DNA from: Haematomicrobium sanguinis DSM 21259
GTDB taxonomy: Bacteria > Actinomycetota > Actinomycetes > Actinomycetales > Micrococcaceae
Direction: 5' to 3'
Length of the DNA stretch: 64,000 nt
Assembly (NCBI RefSeq): GCF_000688395.1
Contig: NZ_JIAG01000009.1
Coordinates: 88,696-152,695 of the forward strand
Part shown: in pieces, positions 58,197 to 64,000 of the stretch
Layout of the letters: each line of letters opens with the position of its first letter
Position numbering within the stretch: the stretch's first letter is position 1
The notes under the pieces: model-generated
What the model was told of the DNA's origin: nothing
Database searches by the model: none
Seen by the model: only the letters and a program-made list of their open reading frames with translations
Translations under genes and position numbers: made by a program

Positions 58197-59105
58197 ATGG
58201 CATCCGTGAATTCAACGCCGTCCACCCCGTTCCGCTCAAGCATCGACCAGCCTTGGGGAGCGCAAAACGCCCTGAGCGCCAGACGAGAGCCCCGCCAGCT
58301 GAAGAAAGTGGAGGCCCACTCCGGCCTTGTCCTCGAAGTCATCGAGAGCGGCTGGGTGGGTGCGGTAGTGGGAGTGGAAAAGTCTGGCGGAATCCATGTT
58401 GTTCAACTCGAGGACGCCCGTGGCAGAGTGCGGGCCTTCCCGCTTGGTTTTGGTTTCCTTCTCGAGGGAGAGCCGGTTCAGGTGCTGGCGCCCGGGTCGT
58501 TGCGCGCCGAGGGTCCCACGTCCCCGGCGCGAACGGCTTCGGGGTCCGTGAAATCGAGCGGCGCGCGGGCCCGTGTCGCCAAGGCCAGCCGCATCTGGGT
58601 CGAGGGCAAGCATGACGCCCAACTCGTGGAAAAGGTCTGGGGCGATGATCTTCGCGAGGTCGGGATCGTGGTCGAGGAACTGAGCGGCATTGACGACCTC
58701 GAACATCGGATTGCCGACTTCGGGCCCGGTTCGGGCAGAAGACTTGGCGTTTTGGTCGATCACCTTGTGCCTGGGAGCAAAGAAACTCGCATCGCCGAGA
58801 CGGCCATGAAAGTACCGGGAGCCCAAGGGAACGTCCTCATCTTGGGACACCCCTATGTCGATGTGTGGGAAACCATCAAGCCCGAAAGGGTCGGCATTAG
58901 TGCCTGGCCCACCGTTCCGCGCTCCATGGATTACAAGACCGGAATATTGCAGCACTTAGGTTGGCCACACCGCGATCACCGCGACATTGCCCAGGGCTGG
59001 GCTCGGCTGTTGGCTACCGTGAACTCCTATCTGGATCTCACCCCTGCGCTATTGGGGCGCGTTGAGGAACTGATCGATTTCCTCACCGAGGACGGCGTGC
59101 TCTAG
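58197..59105 (+). CDS. DUF3097 family protein
   Basis: A 302-residue protein, ATG at 58197 (GTG at 58206 possible). It contains SGLVLEVIESGWVGAVVGVE, KASRIWVEGKHDAQLVEKVW near 130 and LGVLVDHLVPGSKETRIAET near 180, with VLILGHPYVDVWETIKP and the C-terminal YLDLTPALLGRVEELIDFL. The central part has the look of a Toprim-like nucleotide site (EGKxDA, DHL), as in DUF3097 of actinobacteria. Function unproven. It is divergent from hrcA, with the CIRCE site between them. Confidence 0.8.
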   Translation: MASVNSTPSTPFRSSIDQPWGAQNALSARREPRQLKKVEAHSGLVLEVIESGWVGAVVGVEKSGGIHVVQLEDARGRVRAFPLGFGFLLEGEPVQVLAPGSLRAEGPTSPARTASGSVKSSGARARVAKASRIWVEGKHDAQLVEKVWGDDLREVGIVVEELSGIDDLEHRIADFGPGSGRRLGVLVDHLVPGSKETRIAETAMKVPGAQGNVLILGHPYVDVWETIKPERVGISAWPTVPRSMDYKTGILQHLGWPHRDHRDIAQGWARLLATVNSYLDLTPALLGRVEELIDFLTEDGVL

Positions 59106-59199
59106 ATTCGGAAAAACTTTGACGCGGCTGCCGAGAATTGCCTGGCCTAGCGGATAGAATGGGTAGTTGAGGAAACACAAGCGCAATTGAGGTGTAGTC

Positions 59200-59622
59200 G
59201 TGTCAGATACGCGGGGGCAAGACGTCTCGGCTACGGGCCAGGCATCCAGTGCCGAATTTAAGGGCCAGCAAGAGCATCCTGCACCGTTGACCGCATCGGA
59301 AGATCGCCAGTGGGCGACCATGTCCCACTTCGGTGGCATTCTGGGATGCCTGCCTTCTGCCATCATCTACATGGTCTTTAAAGATCGTGGGCCGTTCACC
59401 GAGCAAGAGGCGAAGGAAGCGCTGAACTTCACCCTGATCCCCACCATCGTGGTGATTGCATTTACGCTCCTATCACTCGGGGTGCCGGCGTTGGCTGGTG
59501 TTTTGGCGGTCGTCAACGCGCTGATTTGGATTGCCATGGCCGTGATTTCTATTAAGGCCGGTTCCGTGGTGAACCGCGGTCGCCCATACCGCTACCGTTT
59601 GAATCCGCGTCTTATCCGCTAG
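59200..59622 (+). CDS. DUF4870 domain-containing membrane protein
   Basis: A 140-residue membrane protein starting at GTG (59200). A hydrophilic start (about 30 residues) precedes SEDRQWATMSHFGGILGCLP and IIYMVFKDRGPFTEQEAKEA, then ALNFTLIPTIVVIAFTLLSL: the DUF4870 pattern with about three membrane segments. Function unknown, sometimes seen near chaperone or stress genes. It is convergent with hemW; the gap carries the family B palindrome. Confidence 0.8.
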   Translation: MSDTRGQDVSATGQASSAEFKGQQEHPAPLTASEDRQWATMSHFGGILGCLPSAIIYMVFKDRGPFTEQEAKEALNFTLIPTIVVIAFTLLSLGVPALAGVLAVVNALIWIAMAVISIKAGSVVNRGRPYRYRLNPRLIR

Positions 59623-59734
59623 TCCCCTCCCCTGTCCTTACCACGCGCTAGACGGCTTCGTGCCCGTGCGCTTGTTTAGTTCCACGCGCCATACAGCTCT
59701 CGCAATTTTGACCCCATATGCGCGGTTCAGTTCC

Positions 59735-59807
59735 GCACACTCGAAATCGACTGTGCAGATAATGCACGCTTTAACGGCGTGTCGCGTGCGTGTTCTGCAC
59801 AGTCGAT
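59735..59807. repeat. 73-bp palindromic repeat, family B copy 2
   Basis: The outer arm ATCGACTGTGCAGA pairs perfectly with TCTGCACAGTCGAT. It is the same element as at 41801-41873 (71 of 73 identical). It begins just beyond the hemW stop on the minus strand, so here it does not alter the protein. It probably also serves as a terminator between DUF4870 and hemW. Confidence 0.92.
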
Positions 59808-59808
59808 T

Positions 59809-61050
59809 TTAGGTGGGGAGGAGTTCGTGGACGACGGCATCGGCCAGCAAGCGGCCCTGCAACGTGAGTTCGATCGTCCCGGCCAGTGCGCGCTGGGGAT
59901 CGATCAAACCGCGCGCGATCAGTCCGGCAATGACTCCAGGATCCACGGTGTCCCCAGACCCGGGCCGTGCCAACTTTGCGATCGGCAAGCCCTCTCGGAT
60001 ACGGCTCCTAAGCAACACCTGCTCCATATGCGCTTGATCGGGTGTGAGTTTTTCATATCCCGCACCCGGGGTGTCGCCGTTCTCCAGTTTCCCCGCGTAA
60101 GCCGTCGGGTGTTTCACATTCCACCAGCGCACTCCGTTGATATGCGAATGCGCCCCGGGGCCAAAGCCCCACCAGTTGTACCCGCGCCAATAGGCAAGAT
60201 TGTGTTGCGACTCGTGCGCGGCCGAGCGCGCCCAGTTGGACACCTCGTACCAGGTGTATCCGGCCGCGCTCAGCAACTCGTCAGCCAGGACGTACTTGTC
60301 GGCGTGATCATCGTCATCGATGTCCGGCACCTCGCCGCGACGCACTTGCGCGGCAAGTTTGGTCCCCTCCTCGACAATGAGCGCGTACGCGGAGACGTGA
60401 TCCGGCGCGAGCTCCAGGGCGTCCCCGAGAGAGCGGCGCCAGGAGTCGAGGCTCTCCCCCGGCGTCCCATAAATCAGATCCAGGCTCACATCGAGCCCGG
60501 CGTCGCGCGCCCAGCGCACCGCCTTACCCACGTTTTCCGGATTGTGTGTACGTTCAAGCGTCGCCAACACGGCGGGATCAGAGGACTGCATGCCAATCGA
60601 GACGCGCGTGAACCCGGCTGCCTTCAGCGTCTTAAAAGTCGCGGCGTCCACCGAGTCGGGGTTCGCCTCCGTCGTGACCTCGGCACCTGGGGCTAACTCC
60701 CATTCCTCGCGCAAGGCGGTGAGAATCGCCGCCAAGTCTCGGGCCGGGAGCAACGTTGGTGTGCCGCCCCCGAAGAAAACTGTACGTAGCGTGGGTAAGG
60801 AGGCATCGCCGTCGTGCATCATGCGCGCCGCCAAGGCGATCTCCCGGCGGAGTGTCTGCGCATAATTGCTCTGGTTCGCTCCCCCGCCCAACTCGGTCGC
60901 GGTGTAGGTGTTGAAGTCGCAGTACCCGCAGCGGACCCGGCAAAACGGGATGTGCACATAGGCGGAGAACGGCTCGGGCCCCAGCGGGCCGAAGGGCAGA
61001 ACCCCGTCGGGCGGCATCGGCAGGCCGACGGGCAACGCCGAGGGAGCCAC
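59809..61050 (-). CDS. hemW: Radical SAM heme chaperone HemW
   Basis: HemW is a radical SAM protein that carries heme to targets and is often misnamed coproporphyrinogen III oxidase. The start taken is GTG at 61050, overlapping the lepA stop (TAGTG). The 413-residue protein has HIPFCRVRCGYCDF (CxxxCxxC at 37-44), TLRTVFFGGGTPTLLPA, TTEANPDSVDAATFKTLKAA and a C-terminal HemN-like domain. It lacks the extra N-terminal segment of true HemN. lepA-hemW is a conserved pair in actinobacteria. Confidence 0.93.
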   Translation of the reverse strand: MAPSALPVGLPMPPDGVLPFGPLGPEPFSAYVHIPFCRVRCGYCDFNTYTATELGGGANQSNYAQTLRREIALAARMMHDGDASLPTLRTVFFGGGTPTLLPARDLAAILTALREEWELAPGAEVTTEANPDSVDAATFKTLKAAGFTRVSIGMQSSDPAVLATLERTHNPENVGKAVRWARDAGLDVSLDLIYGTPGESLDSWRRSLGDALELAPDHVSAYALIVEEGTKLAAQVRRGEVPDIDDDDHADKYVLADELLSAAGYTWYEVSNWARSAAHESQHNLAYWRGYNWWGFGPGAHSHINGVRWWNVKHPTAYAGKLENGDTPGAGYEKLTPDQAHMEQVLLRSRIREGLPIAKLARPGSGDTVDPGVIAGLIARGLIDPQRALAGTIELTLQGRLLADAVVHELLPT

Positions 61051-62903
61051 TACTTTTTCGCCTTGTCCTTCGACTCGTCCGAGGAGAGGGCGGCGATGAA
61101 GGCTTCCTGCGGAACCTCGACGCGGCCCACCATTTTCATGCGCTTTTTGCCCTCTTTTTGCTTCTCGAGGAGTTTGCGTTTGCGGCTGATGTCGCCGCCG
61201 TAGCACTTGGCGAGGACGTCCTTGCGGATGGCGCGGATGTTTTCGCGCGCGATGATGCGCGAGCCGATCGCGGCCTGAATCGGGACCTCGAATTGTTGGC
61301 GCGGGATGAGTTCGCGGAGTTTTCCGGTCATCATGGTGCCGTAGGAGTACGCCTTGTCGCGGTGGGTGATGGCGCTGAAAGCGTCGACGGTTTCGCCCTG
61401 GAGGAGGATATCCACCTTGACGAGGTCGGCGGTTTGTTCGCCGTCGGCCTTCCAGTCCAGCGAGGCGTAGCCGCGGGTCTTGGATTTGAGCTGGTCGAAG
61501 AAGTCGAAGACGATTTCGGCAAGCGGGATCCAGTAGCGCAATTCCACGCGATCCTCGGAGAGGTAGTCCATGCCGCGCATCTGTCCGCGGCGGCTTTGGC
61601 ACAGTTCCATGATCGCGCCGACGAATTCGCTGGGCGCGAGGATCGTGGCCGAGACCATGGGCTCGCGCACTTCGAGGATTTTGCCGGCCGGGAATTCGCT
61701 CGGGTTGGTGACAATTGCCTCGCTTTTATCCTCCAGCGTGACGTTGTAGATCACGTTGGGGGCCGTGGAGATCAAGTCGAGGCCGAACTCGCGCTCGAGC
61801 CGTTCACGGACGATCTCCAAGTGGAGCAGCCCGAGGAAGCCGACGCGAAAGCCGAAGCCGAGCGCGGCCGAGGTCTCCGGTTCGTAGACGAGGGCGGCGT
61901 CGTTGAGTTTGAGCTTGTCCAGGGCGTCTCGGAGGTCCGGATAGTCGGAGCCATCCAGCGGGTACAGGCCGGAAAAGACCATGGGCTTGGGGTCTTTGTA
62001 GCCGCCGAGCGATTCCTGCGCCGGGTTTGCGGCGTTGGTGACGGTGTCGCCGACCTTGGACTGGCGGACATCCTTCACGCCGGTGATGAGGTAACCCACT
62101 TCTCCGACGCCAAGTCCCTTGGTGGGTTGCGGTTCGGGGGAACTGACCCCGATTTCCAGCAGTTCGTGGGTGGCTTTGGTCGACATCATTTGAATGCGCT
62201 CGCGTGGGCTGAGCTTGCCGTCCACGACGCGGACGTAGGTAACAACCCCGCGATAGGTGTCATAGACGGAGTCAAAAATCATGGCGCGGGCCGGGGCGTT
62301 GGCGTCGCCGACCGGTGCCGGGATCTCCTGGACGATGCGGTCTAGGAGCGCTTCGACGCCTTCGCCGGTCTTGCCGGAGACTTTGAGTACGTCGGCCGGG
62401 TCGCCGCCGATCAGGCCCGCGAGTTCTTCCGCGTACTTTTCCGGTTGCGCGGCCGGGAGGTCGATCTTGTTCAGCACCGGGATGATGGTGAGGTCATTTT
62501 CCAGCGCCAAGTAAAGGTTTGCGAGGGTCTGCGCCTCGATGCCCTGCGCGGCGTCCACTAGGAGGATCGCTCCTTCGCAGGCGGCCAGGGAGCGCGACAC
62601 CTCATAGGTGAAGTCAACGTGGCCGGGCGTGTCAATCATGTTCAGCGCAAAGGACTGCCCATCGAGTTCCCACGGCATCCGCACCGCCTGAGACTTAATG
62701 GTGATCCCGCGTTCGCGTTCAATGTCCATCCGGTCCAGGTACTGGGCGCGCATTTCGCGCTGTTCCACCACGCCGGTGAGCTGCAGCATCCGGTCCGCGA
62801 GGGTGGATTTGCCGTGGTCGATGTGCGCGATGATGCAGAAGTTGCGGATTACTTCCGGCGCGGTTGCGGCGGGCACCTGAGCGGTGCGGGCCATTGGTGA
62901 CAC
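61050..62903 (-). CDS. lepA: Elongation factor 4 (LepA)
   Basis: LepA is a ribosome-bound GTPase affecting translocation and 30S assembly. The start taken is GTG at 62903 with GAAGGA upstream; the ATG at 62894 is three codons later. The 617-residue protein has [15 protein letters not shown] (P loop), [24 protein letters not shown], and the C-terminal domain with [20 protein letters not shown] and [20 protein letters not shown]. It is divergent from rpsT with 279 bp between starts and is followed by hemW. Confidence 0.96.
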   Translation of the reverse strand: MSPMARTAQVPAATAPEVIRNFCIIAHIDHGKSTLADRMLQLTGVVEQREMRAQYLDRMDIERERGITIKSQAVRMPWELDGQSFALNMIDTPGHVDFTYEVSRSLAACEGAILLVDAAQGIEAQTLANLYLALENDLTIIPVLNKIDLPAAQPEKYAEELAGLIGGDPADVLKVSGKTGEGVEALLDRIVQEIPAPVGDANAPARAMIFDSVYDTYRGVVTYVRVVDGKLSPRERIQMMSTKATHELLEIGVSSPEPQPTKGLGVGEVGYLITGVKDVRQSKVGDTVTNAANPAQESLGGYKDPKPMVFSGLYPLDGSDYPDLRDALDKLKLNDAALVYEPETSAALGFGFRVGFLGLLHLEIVRERLEREFGLDLISTAPNVIYNVTLEDKSEAIVTNPSEFPAGKILEVREPMVSATILAPSEFVGAIMELCQSRRGQMRGMDYLSEDRVELRYWIPLAEIVFDFFDQLKSKTRGYASLDWKADGEQTADLVKVDILLQGETVDAFSAITHRDKAYSYGTMMTGKLRELIPRQQFEVPIQAAIGSRIIARENIRAIRKDVLAKCYGGDISRKRKLLEKQKEGKKRMKMVGRVEVPQEAFIAALSSDESKDKAKK

Positions 62904-63182
62904 AGTCCATCCTTCACGGGGTTGCGGTGCTGACTCTTGCGCGCGCATCGCTCGCACTGCCTAAGCGTGCGGCGCGTGCGCGGCATCAAGACATACCATT
63001 CTTTCACGCCCCGGGCATTAGCTAAGAATCCTGGAAATCTGCTAGGATTGTGTGCTGTGTGTCCGCGCAGGTCTGCGGGCACCTCGGTCTATATCGTCAA
63101 GGCATCCCCACGCCACTCAGTCGTATATTGCACCGAACTGCCCTCACTGACCTATCCGCTCGACAAAAGAGAGTAATACCTC

Positions 63183-63443
63183 GTGGCAAACATTAAGTCT
63201 CAAAAGAAGCGCATTCTCACCAACGAGAAGGCGCGTCTGCGCAACAACGCCTACAAGTCTGAGATCAAGACCCTCATCCGCAAGGTAAATGAGGCCGTCG
63301 AGACCGCCGACAAGGAAAAGGCAGCCGACGCCCTGCGTATCGCCAGCCGCAAGCTGGACAAGGCTGTATCCAAGGGCGTTCTGCACAAGAACAACGCCGC
63401 AAACCGCAAGTCTGCGATTGCGAAGAAGGTCAACGCGCTCTAA
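63183..63443 (+). CDS. rpsT: 30S ribosomal protein S20
   Basis: The 86-residue basic protein ([20 protein letters not shown], then [20 protein letters not shown]) is S20, a three-helix protein on 16S rRNA. It starts at GTG (63183) with AAGAGAG upstream; S20 often begins at a rare start codon, linked to autoregulation. It lies opposite lepA, as in many bacteria. A strong terminator follows. Confidence 0.96.
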   Translation: MANIKSQKKRILTNEKARLRNNAYKSEIKTLIRKVNEAVETADKEKAADALRIASRKLDKAVSKGVLHKNNAANRKSAIAKKVNAL

Positions 63444-63479
63444 GCGCGAGTGATCCTCCCCAAAATTTTGTGGGGACAA

Positions 63480-63512
63480 GGGCCGGAAGCCGAGTGCTTC
63501 CGGCCCTTTTTT
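63480..63512 (+). terminator. Rho-independent terminator after rpsT
   Basis: GGGCCGGAAGC (63480-63490) pairs perfectly with GCTTCCGGCCC (63496-63506), loop CGAGT, followed by TTTTTT. Confidence 0.95.
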
Positions 63513-63524
63513 GTCCCGCCGACT

Positions 63525-63584
63525 CGACTGTGTAGCAGTTAATGCCCATGTTTCGCCTGACATCGGCATTAACTGCTACACAGA
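63525..63584. repeat. Long palindrome, family A copy 2
   Basis: CTGTGTAGCAGTTAATGCCC (from 63528) pairs with 63560-63583 with a single C:C mismatch. The left arm is identical over 28 bases to 13809-13837. It lies just after the rpsT terminator, and a copy of GTACGACGGCG follows at 63589. Confidence 0.9.
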
Positions 63585-63696
63585 TGGGGTACGACGGCGA
63601 TACTAGCCTTCGTACGCACCGCACCGGGCTTGTTAGTCATGAGGGCATTTCGCGACTTGCCACGTATGGCGGTTATTCCTCGGGTGGTTTCAAGGG

Positions 63697-64000
63697 GCTA
63701 GTGCAACACCTGAATTTTTTTGGAGTGTGTGTCGTGCCTGCTGTGATTCCGTGGTGGAAGGTTTCGTTGTGCCTTGATTTGCTTGCTCGGGGTGTTACCG
63801 CGGTGCGGGTGGCTGAGCGTGTCGGGGTGGCGCGCACGAGTGTGAACAGGTTTGCCAGACTGGCTGGTATGGAACTGGTGTATGGCTCCCGCGGGGGCAT
63901 GACGGGTCCTCGTGTACCGGACACGGCGTTGATGGAGAGCGGCGGGGGCGTGAGGGCGCGGGGGAGGGCGTATTCGCGGTTGAGTTTTGAGCAGCGAGTC
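63697..64000 (+). mobile_element. Left end of an IS30-like insertion sequence (incomplete)
   Basis: The transposase reading frame starts at 63734 and leaves the window. Just upstream, GCTAGTGCAACACCTGAA (63698-63715) could be the left terminal repeat, but the other end is outside the window. The region is rich in G and T on the plus strand and its base use differs from the upstream genes. Confidence 0.6.
63734..64000 (+). CDS. IS30 family transposase, N-terminal fragment
   Basis: The frame is GTG-initiated (63734) and open to the last base (89 codons). It reads MPAVIPWWKVSLCLDLLARG, then VTAVRVAERVGVARTSVNRF (a helix-turn-helix), and ends ARGRAYSRLSFEQRV, matching the N-terminal and LSxEQR region of actinobacterial IS30 transposases. 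IS30 enzymes carry a DDE domain further on, which is not seen here. Whether the element is intact cannot be told. Confidence 0.72.
   Translation, partial: MPAVIPWWKVSLCLDLLARGVTAVRVAERVGVARTSVNRFARLAGMELVYGSRGGMTGPRVPDTALMESGGGVRARGRAYSRLSFEQRV

Noticed and set aside
61158..62345. 395-codon open frame antisense to lepA
   Set aside because: It is the complement of a conserved GTPase gene; composition only.

Overview
The window is about 64 kb of high-GC (roughly 60%) chromosomal DNA from an actinobacterium. The evidence is the mycothiol machinery (MshC ligase and a mycoredoxin with a CGYC centre), actinobacterial families (PAC2, DUF5703, DUF3097, a PdtaR-type ANTAR regulator, corynebacterial-type GlgA, an MmpS-like protein), the hrcA-dnaJ-rsmE and lepA-hemW clusters, and frequent GTG starts. 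A family-level placement such as Actinomycetaceae is only a guess. Nearly all of the window is core genome. The one clear mobile element is the start of an IS30-like insertion sequence cut by the right edge.

Layout. 1-6.4 kb: a cut HAD phosphatase, PAC2, mshC, uppP, an aldo/keto reductase with a substituted active site, two small actinobacterial proteins, an M20 peptidase and tRNA-Leu(GAG). 6.4-13.8 kb: lipid block with an alpha/beta hydrolase, MaoC hydratase, two-domain FabG and thiolase in one operon, divergent from a TetR regulator and an acyl-CoA oxidase-like flavoprotein, with a palindromic operator between them. The gene content matches the mycobacterial htdX-fabG4-fadA2/fadE5 neighbourhood. 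13.9-16.6 kb: divergent glgA/glgC. 16.8-26.3 kb: pepN, a lipoate ligase with permuted domain order, rpmE (L31 type B), a luciferase-like oxidoreductase, azlCD, mycoredoxin, a Tat-exported phospholipase C and an excalibur protein. 26.3-31.8 kb: a LipL-like acyltransferase, then the class Ib ribonucleotide reductase operon nrdH-nrdI-nrdE-cdd-nrdF with a cytidine deaminase inside it. 32.2-37.9 kb: a LysR regulator convergent with metF-metE-metY. 38.2-41.7 kb: an orphan sugar-type binding lipoprotein, an MmpS-like membrane protein, tRNA-Leu(CAA) and pdtaR. 41.8-53.9 kb: pyrD, uppS, recO and leuA (with a leucine-rich leader peptide), an M13 peptidase, an LCP protein, and phoH-ybeY-corC-era. 54.1-63.5 kb: GerMN lipoprotein, rsmE-dnaJ-hrcA under a CIRCE operator, DUF3097, DUF4870, lepA-hemW and rpsT.

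Genes that work together: mshC makes mycothiol and the mycoredoxin uses it; metF, metE and metY complete methionine synthesis; nrdHIEF plus the deaminase supply deoxynucleotides; glgC and glgA convert glucose-1-phosphate toward glycogen-type glucans; uppS makes the polyprenyl carrier lipid that uppP recycles, and the LCP protein uses it in wall assembly.

The most distinctive non-coding feature is a set of long, nearly perfect palindromes, most of them at convergent gene junctions. Two families occur twice each (28-nt identical arms at 13.8 and 63.5 kb; a 73-bp element, 71/73 identical, at 41.8 and 59.7 kb). They share a core sequence, and one copy supplies the last codons and stop of pyrD. 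An 11-mer, GTACGACGGCG, was found 11 times by eye. A leuA attenuator with four consecutive Leu codons, a structured metF leader and a tandem repeat before the alpha/beta hydrolase gene are the other regulatory candidates. No CRISPR, prophage, toxin-antitoxin or rRNA locus was seen.
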